A stretch of 64,000 nucleotides of DNA from Cellulomonas hominis (GTDB lineage: Bacteria > Actinomycetota > Actinomycetes > Actinomycetales > Cellulomonadaceae), in assembly GCF_014201095.1 (NCBI RefSeq), contig NZ_JACHDN010000001.1:3720001-3784000 (forward strand), given 5' to 3'. The position numbers and the translations under genes were made by a program. The stretch's first letter is position 1, and each line of letters starts with the position of its first letter. This document shows positions 25,264-34,751 of this stretch, in pieces. A model generated the notes under the pieces. The model did no database searches. It was not told where the DNA came from and saw only the letters and a list, made by a program, of their open reading frames with translations.

Positions 25264-27972
25264 GTGATCACACCGCACCCGCGAGGGCTCTCGACGCTGC
25301 GCGCGCGCTGGCGCGCCTCGCGCGGCGTCACGCTCGTCGAGCTCCTGGTCTCCATGGTGATCGGGACCATGACGGCGTTCGTCGTGCTGTCCGTGCTGAC
25401 CTCGATGGGTCTGCTCGTGACCCGGTCGGTCTCCACGACCACCACCCTGTCCCAGCTCGAAGACGCCTCAGGCCAGCTGCTGCGCGACGTCAACGACGGC
25501 AAGCGCATCCTGGTCGCCGACGAGGACGCCCTGACCGTCCAGGTCGTGCGCGACGCGGTGTGCACGCAGCGCGCCTGGTCCATCGACGGACCCGACCTCG
25601 TCGTCGAGACCACGACCTACACGACCGAGCGCTGCAGCGGGGGATCGACCACTGCCCGGATGGCAGTCGTCGACGGCCTGTTCACCGCGACGGCGCCGTT
25701 CAAGTTCTACTCCGCGCTGTCCCAGTCCTTCCCCATGACCTTCCCGGTCGCCCTGAACGAGGTCACCCGCGTCACCTGGGACCTGACCGCCCAGCCGACG
25801 TACCCGAACGCGCGCGAGGCGAAGATCTCCTCCGGTGCCGCGTTCACCGGCCGCGGCGCCTCCTCGGACGGGACCGGCACCCAGGTCAACGACGCCACCC
25901 GCCCCGTCCTTCAGGTCACGACCGCCCGGGTCGGGGTCGACCAGCCGGCGCTGAAGTGGACGGACACCAGCCCCGAACTCACCAAGGCGTGGACGGTCTA
26001 CCGGATCGCGAACCCCGAGGGCACCGGGTCCGGGATGGCCGCCACGTGGGAGGCGGTGATGCGTCTGGGGCCGACGATGCTCACCTGGACCGACAACACG
26101 CTGCCCGACGGGTACACCGCGCAGTACACCGTTCAGGCCACGCTCACCGACGACCGGCAGGGCCCCGCCTCGAACCAGGTCGCCACGGGCCTTCGCCCGG
26201 CCGCGCCCACGACCACGGCGACCGGGCAGCAGGCCGGCATCTCCGTCGCCTGGACGCGGCCCGCGGGCGCCGACTCCTTCGACCTGTACCGCGACGGCAC
26301 CCTGTGGCGCACCTGGCCGCAGATGAAGAGCGACGGCGTCGACATCTCCGCAACGACGGTCACCTGGATCGACGCGACCGGCGTCGGGCACACCCACGAC
26401 TACCGGATCGTCGCCGTCAACCGGTGGGAGCGCGCGGCCACCGCAAGCCGAGGCGCCGCAGACGCCGGCGCGCAGACGAACCAGGTCTCCACGTCCACCG
26501 CCCAGGACGCCGCGCTCGGCGAGCCCGGCCTGACCGCGACCCGCGTGCTGTCGGCGGTGCGCGTGGAGGCCGGGGCGTTCACGGCGCCCGCCGCGCCGAC
26601 GGCGACGGCCAGCCCGACGACGACCTGGTCGAACGTCATCACCTGGGCGCCGGCCGCCTGGGTCGGTAGCGGTCCGACCACCAAGGGCGGTGTGCACCGC
26701 GACCGAGGGTGGGAGGTCCGCTGGCACGAGCGCGACGACAGCTACCAGAACCTGTGGGTCGGCACGGGCGAGGTCCCGCGCACCTCGACGAGCAAGGAGC
26801 ACACCGGCCGTACCCCGGGCATGCGGGACTCGTACGCCGTGCGCACCTGCAACGCCTCGGGCTGCAGCGCGTACACCCCGGGCATGTACCCGATCCAGCG
26901 GCCGGCCGCCCCGGCATGCTCGGCGTCGGGGATCAGCACCCGCGCGATGACGGTCACCGTGACACGACCGGAGCAGTTCACGGCGTACACGAGCACGTCG
27001 CTGACCGGCGGGACGAAGGCCGCCGGTGCGGCAGGCATCTCCGGGCTGGGGGAGGCGAACAAGACCGACTGGGCGGTCGACGGCCTCGCGCACGCCACGG
27101 GGCAGGCGTTCTCGGTCCGGAACCGGAACGCCTCGACCGCGAACGACGGATGGTCGGACGCGGGATCCTGCCGGCCGGTGACCGCGCTGCTCGCGATCCA
27201 GATCGACGGGCTCGCCTCGAGCACCCGCGCCATCGAGGCGAACGCCGCAGCGACGAACGGCTCGAGTCGGAACATCACCCTTGAGGGCGTCCAGACGGTC
27301 GCCGGCACCCACGGGCGCTGGGACCCACTGCGCCACAACACGGGGTTCACGGTCACGGCGCGCAACAGCGACGGCGTGAACGACGTCGCCGATCAGCGCA
27401 CGATCGCCACCCAGCGGCTGACCGTGGCGACACCGGCGGCGCCGTCCTGCTCGGCCAGCCGGGACGGGCAGTATGCGCCGACGACGGTGCGGTTCTCCTC
27501 GAACGGGTCGCTGTCGCGCACGAGCGCATCGGCGACCTCGGCCGGCTACTACTCCGCTACGGCGACCGCGACCAACACGAACAGCGACGGCTTCAACACG
27601 GTGTCCGCGAGCTCGTACAGCTCGTGCGGCGTGACCGTCGAAGCGCGGCCCACGCCGACGAACACCGGTGCGACACCGGGCGCCGCGTCGAGCACGTGCG
27701 CGCCATACCGGTCCGCAGGCGCCGTGATCGACGGCATCAACGCAAGCATGTCCGGGGCAAACGCGGGCGCTGGCTTCACCATCGGCGGCCCGAAGTCGGG
27801 GTCCTACTCGGCCGACCGTGGCACCTACATCCGCGGACAGGCATCGGATCGCACCCTGTCATGCGCGTTCTACCGGGCGCACCCGATCAACTGGGCGCTC
27901 GACGGCACCTACACCGAGTTCGACTACTGGGGCTCGATGATGTGGAACATGTCGGGCGGCGGCGCCGTGTGA
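25264..27972 (+). CDS. Very large prepilin-like protein with fibronectin-type repeats
   Basis: 902 residues. The N-terminus has a type IV prepilin/pseudopilin signal: RASRG, then VTLVELLVSMVIG with Glu at +5 after the Gly cleavage point, running into a ~22-residue hydrophobic helix. After a PilW-like stretch (to about 220) come several fibronectin type III-like segments with the pattern P..T.......I.W......WEVRWHE or YRIVAVN, and paired Cys near the C-terminus. This suggests a surface adhesin anchored through a pilus machine. No prepilin peptidase or pilus ATPase is encoded in the window, so it would rely on the host. The GTG start has AAGGAG upstream. Confidence 0.75.
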   Translation: MITPHPRGLSTLRARWRASRGVTLVELLVSMVIGTMTAFVVLSVLTSMGLLVTRSVSTTTTLSQLEDASGQLLRDVNDGKRILVADEDALTVQVVRDAVCTQRAWSIDGPDLVVETTTYTTERCSGGSTTARMAVVDGLFTATAPFKFYSALSQSFPMTFPVALNEVTRVTWDLTAQPTYPNAREAKISSGAAFTGRGASSDGTGTQVNDATRPVLQVTTARVGVDQPALKWTDTSPELTKAWTVYRIANPEGTGSGMAATWEAVMRLGPTMLTWTDNTLPDGYTAQYTVQATLTDDRQGPASNQVATGLRPAAPTTTATGQQAGISVAWTRPAGADSFDLYRDGTLWRTWPQMKSDGVDISATTVTWIDATGVGHTHDYRIVAVNRWERAATASRGAADAGAQTNQVSTSTAQDAALGEPGLTATRVLSAVRVEAGAFTAPAAPTATASPTTTWSNVITWAPAAWVGSGPTTKGGVHRDRGWEVRWHERDDSYQNLWVGTGEVPRTSTSKEHTGRTPGMRDSYAVRTCNASGCSAYTPGMYPIQRPAAPACSASGISTRAMTVTVTRPEQFTAYTSTSLTGGTKAAGAAGISGLGEANKTDWAVDGLAHATGQAFSVRNRNASTANDGWSDAGSCRPVTALLAIQIDGLASSTRAIEANAAATNGSSRNITLEGVQTVAGTHGRWDPLRHNTGFTVTARNSDGVNDVADQRTIATQRLTVATPAAPSCSASRDGQYAPTTVRFSSNGSLSRTSASATSAGYYSATATATNTNSDGFNTVSASSYSSCGVTVEARPTPTNTGATPGAASSTCAPYRSAGAVIDGINASMSGANAGAGFTIGGPKSGSYSADRGTYIRGQASDRTLSCAFYRAHPINWALDGTYTEFDYWGSMMWNMSGGGAV

Positions 27973-28063
27973 CGGCGGCCGATCGGGTGACTGGGGTGCG
28001 GCGGTGCCGGAGGTTGACCTGAGCGGGTGAAATCCTCCGTGATGCCAAGCGGGTCGACAGGCG

Positions 28064-28071
28064 CCGCACAT
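28064..28071 (+). promoter_or_regulatory. CCGCACAT element with leader
   Basis: CCGCACAT then ATAGGCGCC, 53 nt before ATG 28125. The following CCAGCAGCAAGGG and ACAGGAGAAGG supply a ribosome binding site. Confidence 0.5.
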
Positions 28072-28124
28072 ATAGGCGCCAGCAGCAAGGGAACGGCCCG
28101 AGCGGCGAGGGACAGGAGAAGGAC

Positions 28125-28763
28125 ATGACCACCAAGCGCAACCGCTGGATCGCGGTCATCGCCGCCGTCGTTGTCGTGATCGGCGGCGCCTTCGCCATCG
28201 CCGCCGTCGTCGGCGGCGATGCACCGGTCGACGCGACGCCGCGCCCCTCGACCACAGCGTCCACCGAGCCCGAGCCGCGGGCCACGCCCGCGCCGACCGA
28301 GGCTGCGACTCCGGAGCCGGTGGTGCCGACCGAGCCCGGCGCGATCGTCCCCGCCGACATGGTGGAGGCGGCGCGCGCCGCCGGCGCGCTGGTCTACGTC
28401 TCGCCCAACGGCGACGGCGCAGGCGTCGTGATCGAGACCGGGGTCATGCCTGACGCTGTGGTCGCGGACGCGGCCGCCGCCCCTCGGACCATCGGCGGGA
28501 TGAGCGATGTCGGTGCGGTTCTGAACACGGTCGACGGCATCTGGAGGGCGCTCGACGACGCTGGGGTGCCCGCCCTGTTCATCATCCCGAGCGGCGCCGC
28601 GACGGACGGCGCGTTCATGCCGGATGGCTTCTCGGTAAAGGGCTCGACTCTGGCGGTCGGCGCGCCGCAGGTGGTCAGGAAGCCGAAGGCCGACGTCCTC
28701 GCGGCAGCCGAGGCATACATCGCAGCGAACCCCGGCACGCTCCTGATCGACCTGACGGCGTGA
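28125..28763 (+). CDS. Membrane-anchored protein of unknown function
   Basis: 212 residues: a short basic N-terminus (MTTKRNR), one membrane segment (WIAVIAAVVVVIGGAFAIAAVV), a Thr/Pro/Glu/Ala-rich linker of ~45 residues, then a ~140-residue globular domain with a repeated APRTIGG...GVPALFIIPSG pattern. AGGAG precedes ATG 28125. A strong terminator follows. No family recognised; probably exposed outside the membrane. Confidence 0.65.
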   Translation: MTTKRNRWIAVIAAVVVVIGGAFAIAAVVGGDAPVDATPRPSTTASTEPEPRATPAPTEAATPEPVVPTEPGAIVPADMVEAARAAGALVYVSPNGDGAGVVIETGVMPDAVVADAAAAPRTIGGMSDVGAVLNTVDGIWRALDDAGVPALFIIPSGAATDGAFMPDGFSVKGSTLAVGAPQVVRKPKADVLAAAEAYIAANPGTLLIDLTA

Positions 28764-28766
28764 CGA

Positions 28767-28811
28767 ACGCCCCGGCGGTGCCAGGCCTTCGGGCCTGCGC
28801 CCCCGGGGCGT
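28767..28811 (+). terminator. Intrinsic-type terminator hairpin
   Basis: Outer stem ACGCCCCGG / CCGGGGCGT and an inner stem AGGCC / GGCCT closed by a TTCG tetraloop, just after the stop of the upstream gene. No clear T-tract, as is common in actinobacteria. Confidence 0.7.
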
Positions 28812-28863
28812 CTCGCGTTGGTCACCCGATCTAGATGTGCGGCACGAGCCGCTCCTGCAGGGC

Positions 28864-29181
28864 CTACTCCTTCACCCGCCCGCAGGAGCGGCAGATGCGG
28901 TAACTGGGGTCCGTCTCGACCCCGCACTGCGGGCACCAGTAGACGTTGCGCGTCGTCATCCTCCGCTTGAGTCGCGCCACGCCACTGGCACCGCCGACGA
29001 AGCACGCGACCCCGACGATGAACGACCAGAAGCCGTTCCAGTGCAGCGCGCCGTTCGCGAACGCGGCGCCCATCACCCCCGCGATGAAGCCGGCTCCGGC
29101 AGCGAACAGCCAGCCCAAGCACCCGAGGCGACTCCACGTCTCTCCGGGGTTCCCGTACCCCTCGCCCTGCTCGTAACTCAT
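28864..29181 (-). CDS. Small membrane protein with C-terminal zinc ribbon
   Basis: 105 residues: two hydrophobic segments (about 20-43 and 50-70), a basic turn (RLKRR) and a C-terminal zinc ribbon WCPQCGVETDPSYRICRSCG (two CxxC pairs). GGGAGG precedes ATG 29181. The gene stands alone between a terminator and the first PIN gene. Function unknown. Confidence 0.7.
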   Translation of the reverse strand: MSYEQGEGYGNPGETWSRLGCLGWLFAAGAGFIAGVMGAAFANGALHWNGFWSFIVGVACFVGGASGVARLKRRMTTRNVYWCPQCGVETDPSYRICRSCGRVKE

Positions 29182-29337
29182 CCTGCAGCCCTCCCTGGCT
29201 CGTCGTGCTTCCAGCGAGCACGATGCTGGAAGAGCGCAGGCACCACGCCGCAGGACGTCAGTCCCTTGTCCGCGGGGTCACGACCTCGCCGGTCCTCAAG
29301 GTTCACCCATCCGCTTCCGCCAGCGGGGGCGCGGCGT

Positions 29338-30477
29338 TCAGGCCTGCTCGTCCGGTTCGTCCAGACCGAGCTGGTCCTCGATCTCGGGGTAGGTCGCGGC
29401 GAGGCGGACCCGGACCCACCGAGGCAACGCGCGCAGGTGCGTGTTGTCGAGCATCGCGAGCACGTCCTGCAGCGGCGGCGGGATGTAGACCAGCCGGTCG
29501 TCTGCCGGCGTGAGGAGGGACGGGAACCGGTCGAGGTACTCCGCCGCGCGGTCGTCGAGCAGGCGCCGGCGCCAGGGGGCGACCGAGTCGAGGATCGCCT
29601 CGGCGGCTTCGATCGAGGACGCCTCGGTGGTCTCCGCCACCGCTTCGGGGCTCTCGTCCTGGCCGAGCAGCCTCTGCGCCGCAGCGAGGAAGTCGGGGGA
29701 GGTCACCTGGGCGTAGGCGGCGCCGGTGACCTGCTGGAACTCAGCCACGAGCGCTGGTGCCGGCCGGAGGCCGTCTCGGCGCTCCCACCAGTCGTCCTTC
29801 GAGTCGTCCGTAACGAAGACGACGGCGCGCCGGGTGGCAGCGGCGTGCTCCAGGAGCTCGGCCCAGAGGAGGTAGTCGCCGGCCTGGAGCATCGGGGTGC
29901 TCTTGGCCTTGGCGTCCTCCCAACCTGGCGGGATCTGGTTCGGGCCGCGATGCTCGACGAACTCCGCAACGCGCGCGCGGACGGTGGTGGCGTCGGGCGC
30001 CGGCAGGATGCGGCCGTCGTACAGCTCCTCGAGCGCGGCCATGACCGAGTCGTCGTCCGCGGTGACGAGCGCGTGGTCGCCCCGCTGCACGGCGTCCAGC
30101 CCGGTGAGCATCGCCTCGACGTGCTGGTCCACCACCTGGCGGAGTCCGGCGAGGCGGTCGGCGTGCAGGTGGCGGCTCGCGAAGCGGGCGGAGGGCAGCC
30201 CCTTGACGGCCTCGAGGTCCTTGCGCAGCGCCGCGTAGGTGTCGGCGAGGCTGGACCGGACGGCGGGCGCGTTGCGGGTCACCTCGGTGGCGACCTGGAA
30301 CGGCATGACGAGCCGTTCGCGGACCGAGCTCAGGACCGTCAGCCAGCTCTCCCTCGTGTCGGCGCCGACCCGGTACAGGTTCAGCAGGACGCTGGAGTCC
30401 AGGACGATGAGCGCCGAGGCGAACACGTCGTCGAGGTCGGCTGCGGCCGGTGGCGCGGGCACCAGGGGACGGGTCAC
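29338..30477 (-). CDS. PIN-like domain protein, paralogue 1
   Basis: 379 residues. The N-terminal half is a PIN-like (PIN_8 type) domain: ALIVLDSSVLLNLYR gives the first catalytic Asp, VATEVTRN the Glu, and VVFVTDDSKDDWW the later acidic cluster. PIN domains are metal-dependent RNases, often in toxins or antiviral proteins. It is paralogous to the proteins at 34752 and 36025 (shared VTxPLxPxPxAAD start and domain order). The GTG 30477 start is supported by CAGACT six bases upstream, which gives a leaderless transcript; longer frames upstream have no support. No antitoxin gene adjoins it. Confidence 0.8.
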   Translation of the reverse strand: MTRPLVPAPPAAADLDDVFASALIVLDSSVLLNLYRVGADTRESWLTVLSSVRERLVMPFQVATEVTRNAPAVRSSLADTYAALRKDLEAVKGLPSARFASRHLHADRLAGLRQVVDQHVEAMLTGLDAVQRGDHALVTADDDSVMAALEELYDGRILPAPDATTVRARVAEFVEHRGPNQIPPGWEDAKAKSTPMLQAGDYLLWAELLEHAAATRRAVVFVTDDSKDDWWERRDGLRPAPALVAEFQQVTGAAYAQVTSPDFLAAAQRLLGQDESPEAVAETTEASSIEAAEAILDSVAPWRRRLLDDRAAEYLDRFPSLLTPADDRLVYIPPPLQDVLAMLDNTHLRALPRWVRVRLAATYPEIEDQLGLDEPDEQA

Positions 30478-30483
30478 CACGGC

Positions 30484-30489
30484 AGTCTG
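30484..30489 (-). promoter_or_regulatory. -10 of a leaderless promoter for PIN paralogue 1
   Basis: Minus-strand CAGACT, six bases before GTG 30477. The same GCAGACT or CCAGACT precedes the other two PIN paralogues at 6 and 7 bases. Confidence 0.55.
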
Positions 30490-30683
30490 GCAGCACGGTG
30501 GTCGGCAGCGGGCGCGTTCGCTGGCGTCCGGCACACTGCCCGACGCCAGCGCTCTCCTCCCAGCCCACCGCCGGCTACGCGACCCCTTCGCCGCCGGGGA
30601 CCGGTATCGCGTGTGCATCACGGCTCCGGCCATCAGTCAGGGCGCACGATCGGCCGCGCAATCCTCTAGTCCAGCAGGTCGAT

Positions 30684-30699
30684 GACCCCGCGCGGGGTC
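30684..30699. promoter_or_regulatory. Perfect 16-bp palindrome, operator candidate
   Basis: GACCCCGCGCGGGGTC, between divergent genes (PIN paralogue 1 and the secreted protease). No regulator is encoded next to it. Confidence 0.35.
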
Positions 30700-30768
30700 G
30701 CTTCCGGCGAAGACCATTCGTTGTCGTGAAAGTCATCGAAGTCCCTGACGCGTCGTGTCGAGCCTTCC

Positions 30769-30797
30769 TACCGTCTAAGCGTGTGCATAGGGCACAC
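30769..30797 (+). promoter_or_regulatory. Promoter and 5' inverted repeat of the protease gene
   Basis: A TACCGT -10 candidate at 30769-30774 places the transcript start at about 30781, where GTGTGC, 5 nt and GCACAC form a perfect inverted repeat. It could be an operator or a small 5' hairpin. Confidence 0.45.
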
Positions 30798-30820
30798 CAA
30801 GGATCGACGGGAGCCACACC

Positions 30821-32203
30821 ATGCGTGCGAAACGAACGTTCGTAGCGACCCTGACAGGCCTATCCCTCTGCGCCGTCGGCGTCGCCGGCGCTGCATCGGC
30901 GTCGGAGAGCGACGGCTACCGCGGCCTGCCCCCGACCGCCGAGGTCGGCCCGATCGAGACCCCCGACGATCTGCTGAAGTACGCCGAAGCCATCCCGGTC
31001 GACGAACTCGACGGCCTGACCGAGAACCGCGTGCCCGAGGACGTCCAGGCACTCGCCGACCGGCTCTGGGACGAGCAGCCGGAGGGCTTCGGCGATGTCG
31101 CCTGGGACGCCGAGACGGGCGAGGCCACGCTCTGGTGGCACGGGGAGGTCCCCGCGGACGTGGCCGAGGACGTGGAACTGCTGGCGGTGCCGGCCCAGAT
31201 CGCGGCGATGACGTACTCCAAGGCAGAACTGAACGCCGCGGCGTCCGACATGGTCAGCGCCGGCGGGGAGATCTCGACCGCAGCCCCCAAGGTGGACGGC
31301 ACCGGCATCGAGATCTCGTTCGACGACTCGATCGCACGGCGTGGAGCACCGGCGGTGCCCGACTCGCCGTACCCGATTGAGGTCACCGAGCCCGTGGACG
31401 CTTCGCCCGCGGGCGGCGACGACCGCTACCAGACGCCGTACCCGCCGTACGCCGGCGGCGCCTCGATCATCAACGGCACCGGCTGGGTGAAGATCTGCTC
31501 GACCGGCTGGCCGGTCCTCATCGACAACCCCGCACCGCTCCTCCAGCGCAAGTACGGGATGATGTTCGCATCGCACTGCGTCACGGACACCGCATCTAGC
31601 TACTGGACCACGTGGCCGTCGGAGGAGTACTCGGGCAGCCGCTTCTTCGTCGGGTACACCTCGCTGTCGACCTACCGCTACGGCGCAGGCGACGCAGCCA
31701 TCATGGTGAACGACCCCACCGTCTCCGGCGTCTCTGACCCCACCAAGCTGTACTACCCGTACGTGTACGTCGGTGGGCCGGACAGCGGCGGTCGCTACAT
31801 CATCACCGGCACGGCCGCGCCCGTCATCGGGGCGAACTGGTGCATGAGTGGCGCACCGAGCGGCACGACCTGCAACAACAAGATCACCGCGACGAACTCC
31901 TACGTCAACTACGGGCCTGCCTACCCGACGGCCGGACCGCTGGTGCGCACTGAGTCGGTCAGCGGCCTGGCGAACGTGGGCGAGGGCGACAGCGGCGGCC
32001 CGGCCATCCTGCTGGCCACCTCCGGCGGCCCGTACGCCCAGGTCACGGGCATCATCTCCGGCATGGCCAACGGTCAGTCCGGCATCTGCCAGGCGACCAA
32101 CGACGGGAGACTGTGCAGCAGCACGGCCTTCATCTCGCCGTACGCCCTCATCCGGGACGCCATGGGCATCCGGGCCATGACGTCCAGCAACTACACCGAG
32201 TAG
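30821..32203 (+). CDS. Secreted S1-family (chymotrypsin-fold) serine protease
   Basis: 460 residues: signal peptide (TFVATLTGLSLCAVGVAGAASA), a ~160-residue pro-region, then a trypsin-like catalytic domain. The triad is His252 in MMFASHC, Asp291 in GAGDAAIM and Ser391 in GEGDSGGPA. Cys pairs in the mature domain suggest disulfides. The layout resembles actinobacterial secreted endopeptidases. The ATG follows GACGGGAG at a normal distance. It is the only clearly metabolic/secretory gene in the PIN-HA region and may be a passenger. Confidence 0.88.
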   Translation: MRAKRTFVATLTGLSLCAVGVAGAASASESDGYRGLPPTAEVGPIETPDDLLKYAEAIPVDELDGLTENRVPEDVQALADRLWDEQPEGFGDVAWDAETGEATLWWHGEVPADVAEDVELLAVPAQIAAMTYSKAELNAAASDMVSAGGEISTAAPKVDGTGIEISFDDSIARRGAPAVPDSPYPIEVTEPVDASPAGGDDRYQTPYPPYAGGASIINGTGWVKICSTGWPVLIDNPAPLLQRKYGMMFASHCVTDTASSYWTTWPSEEYSGSRFFVGYTSLSTYRYGAGDAAIMVNDPTVSGVSDPTKLYYPYVYVGGPDSGGRYIITGTAAPVIGANWCMSGAPSGTTCNNKITATNSYVNYGPAYPTAGPLVRTESVSGLANVGEGDSGGPAILLATSGGPYAQVTGIISGMANGQSGICQATNDGRLCSSTAFISPYALIRDAMGIRAMTSSNYTE

Positions 32204-32225
32204 CGGCCGCGGCGGCGTGGTGTGC

Positions 32226-32393
32226 TCAGCCGCAGTTGGGCATCACGTACACCACGCCGTCCACCCGGTGGGGCGTGGTCTCGCACTCGAGCACGGTGCC
32301 GGAGCTCCTCAACCACAGGATCGCGACCAACGCGGCGACCAGGAGCAGTGCCCCCAGAATGAGGCCAGCTGCCCAGCGGGCTCGTCGGCTCAT
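32226..32393 (-). CDS. 55-residue single-pass membrane protein
   Basis: A short gene: MSRRARWAAG then a hydrophobic helix (LILGALLLVAALVAILWL) and a small exposed tail with two Cys (VLECETTPH...MPNCG). AGAGGAG lies seven bases before ATG 32393, and a CCGCACAT element lies 113 nt upstream on the same strand. The two Cys could form a disulfide outside the membrane. Function unknown. Confidence 0.6.
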   Translation of the reverse strand: MSRRARWAAGLILGALLLVAALVAILWLRSSGTVLECETTPHRVDGVVYVMPNCG

Positions 32394-32506
32394 CACGTGG
32401 CTCCTCTCGCCAGCTTCTGCAGTTCGAGGTTACGCGGTGCGATCCCGCGGGGTAACCGCGGGGCGCAAGTCGACTCAGGCTTCTTGCCAGCACACGCGTC
32501 GAAGGG

Positions 32507-32514
32507 ATGTGCGG
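32507..32514 (-). promoter_or_regulatory. CCGCACAT element upstream of the 55-residue gene
   Basis: Minus-strand octamer preceded by GGCGCC and followed by CCCTTCGACGC. It is 113 nt before ATG 32393 on the same strand with no other start between. Confidence 0.4.
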
Positions 32515-32696
32515 GGCGCCGCCGGCCAGGGGGAGTGCGGCGGCGCCCCACGCGATGACCCTAGCGAGCGGACCAGAGCCGTCATGCCGGTGACGTGCAG
32601 GACCACCCGATCGGCACAGCCGTACGTGCCTGACATCCTCCGCCCCTGCCTTCGAGGCGCCGGCCCGCCGTGGCCCCGTTCCCGGATTGCCACGGT

Positions 32697-33452
32697 TCAC
32701 TCAGGTGGGAACCCGCGCGCGACGAGCGCCTCGCGCCGCTGCGGCGGCAACGATCCGGAGCGCAGCTCGGCACGCCGGCGGGACGCCCACAGCCCGAGCC
32801 GCAGCCCGTCTGCCGTCACGTGGGCGGTTGGGACCCGCGGGTGCCCGTGCTCGGCGATGAAGGCATCGAGAGCGGCGAGCCCGCTCGACCACAAGGCGCC
32901 GTTGTCCCGCGCCCTCCAGGTGAAGCGACGGCTCTCGAGCGCCTTCGTGCGCTCAGGCGCGAGCTTGCCCTGGGCGTGCAGGAGTCGCTGCTTGCGGACC
33001 CACGCGCCGAGGTTGAACCCGTCGACCAGGTAGGTGCTGGGGACGTCGCAGTGCCCGTGCTCGCCGATGAAGGCGTCGAGCAGCCGGAGCCGAGCGCGGA
33101 ACCGCATCGCAGAGGAGACCTGCTGGCCGAGGCGCGGCCCGGACGCCCTGATCCGCCAGACCATGCCCAAGTCGTCGAGCTCGCGTACCCGGGCGTCGTC
33201 GAGCTCGCCGGCGGTGCGGCGACTACGCACCTCGCTGACCCACCCGCCCAGCCTGAAGCCGTCGTCCGTGACGACGTCCCTACGGACGAGGGCGTCGCCG
33301 TGCAAGCGCACGTACGCCCGGAGACGCTCGACGCCCTGGCGCCAGTGCTCGTCGGGTTCGAATCTGACGAACGCGAAGCCGCGTGCCTCCAGGGCACGGA
33401 CACGGTCCGGGTGCAGTCGCCCGGCCCGGTGATCGGCGCGCCGCGCACTCAC
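32697..33452 (-). pseudogene. 3' part of a split HA-repeat gene
   Basis: 251 residues beginning in the middle of an HA repeat (VSARRADHRAGRLHPDRVRALEARG) and containing three further complete repeats with the pattern HGxxxVP, DGxxLGxW, R..G.L...R...L...G..W. It is in the same frame as the upstream piece, separated only by TGA 33455-33453. The GTG at 33452 directly after TGA could allow re-initiation, so the fragment may still be made. I see no ribosome binding site other than coupling. Read with the upstream piece as one gene of about 654 codons. Confidence 0.65.
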
Positions 33453-34661
33453 TCAGGTGCCGAGCGTGTGCCCGTCGGGGCTGACGTAGTTCGCGGCGAC
33501 GTGGGGGTGCCCGTGCTCGGTGATGAACATGTCGAGGTGTGCCAGCCCGTCGCGCCACAGCTGCTCGACGTCGACCACTCGCCAGGTGACGCTGAGGGCT
33601 TCGAGTTCGCGGACCCGGTCAGGGGGCAGCGAGCCGCCGGCATACAGGGTGCGCTGGTTGCCCAGCCACGAGCCCAGGTGGAAGCCAACCGGTGTCACGT
33701 GCGTCGCGGGAACGTCCGCGTGCCCCGCTTCGGCAACGAACGCCTCGAGCGCCGCGACCGCCACGCGCCAGGCGCGCTCCGCGGTGTTCCAGACGAATCC
33801 CATCTCGTCGAGGGTGTCGCGTCGCGCCGTAGGCAGGTTGTGGCGGCGCTGCCGCTGCTGCGCAACCCAGCGCCCGAGGAGGAGGCCCTCAGGCGTCGAG
33901 TACGCGACGGGGACCAGCGTGTGACCGTTCTCGGCCGCGTACTGCTGCAGCGCGGCCAGCCCGGTCGCCCATGCGAGGTCCCGTGCACCGGTGACTGCGG
34001 ACAGCGACGCCAGCCGGGCGGCGCGCTGTTGCGGCAGACTGCCGGCGGCGTGCGCGGCGCGCTGGTGGTGTAGCCAGGTGCCCAGCGCCAGCCCGTCCGG
34101 TGTGATCCAGTCCGTCGGCACGTTTGCGTGCCCCTGCCGGTCGATGAAGTCCGCCAGGGCGAGCGCGGCTCGATCCCACGCTTCGTCCCGCGGGGACCAC
34201 ACCATCCCGGCCGCGTCCAGCGCCCGCTCCCTGTCCTCGTCCAGGCCGCCTTGCAGGTGGCGTCTACGGAGGTTGCTGACCCAGTGGCCGAGCGCGAAGC
34301 CGTGCGTGCACTCGTACCGATGGGGGACGTCCGCCGTGCCGTGCTCCGCGACGTACTCGCGCAGGTGCGCGAGCCCGTCCTCGAATCGCGTCGCAGAGAC
34401 TGCCCACGTCACGCCGAGGGCGTCGAGCTCCTCGACGCGCCAGGCTTGGAGGGTGCCCATGGCGCGCCGCTCGCGCTGGCTGCGAAGCCAAGTACCCAAG
34501 GGGTAGCCGTCGGCGGTTCGAAACCGCTGGGGGACGTCGGCGTGGCCGTACACCTTGCTGTAGCGCGACAGGTGCTCGGCGCCGATCAGCCACTTGGCGT
34601 CCGGCTTCGACAGGACGGAGGGCCGTGCCGCGCTGGCCGGACGTGAGTCCGCCTCCGACAC
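33453..34661 (-). pseudogene. 5' part of a split HA-repeat gene
   Basis: 402 residues with five complete and one broken helicase-associated (HA) repeat of ~67 residues. Each runs L..L..F..EHGH..VP......DG..LG.W....R....G.L...R...L...G..W. The sixth stops at DGHTLGT, exactly where every other repeat has Trp, so a TGG to TGA change is the simplest explanation. The unbroken gene would have nine repeats and no helicase domain. HA repeats are thought to bind nucleic acid. It lies between PIN paralogues and may act with them. ATG 34661 is the annotated start. Confidence 0.7.
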
Positions 34662-34751
34662 CTGAACCCCCTCTCCCTGGTGATGGGGTTCAACCTAGCG
34701 AAGCCCCCGCAGGCACGGTGCAGACGACGTGACGAGGTTCGCAGGGCCTGA

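Noticed and set aside
28835..28842. CCGCACAT on the minus strand at the end of the zinc-ribbon gene
   Set aside because: It points into the terminator of an opposite gene and no minus-strand gene follows. Possibly a relic.
33453..33455. Selenocysteine at the HA-repeat TGA
   Set aside because: The position is Trp in all other repeats and no selenocysteine machinery or suitable hairpin is visible.
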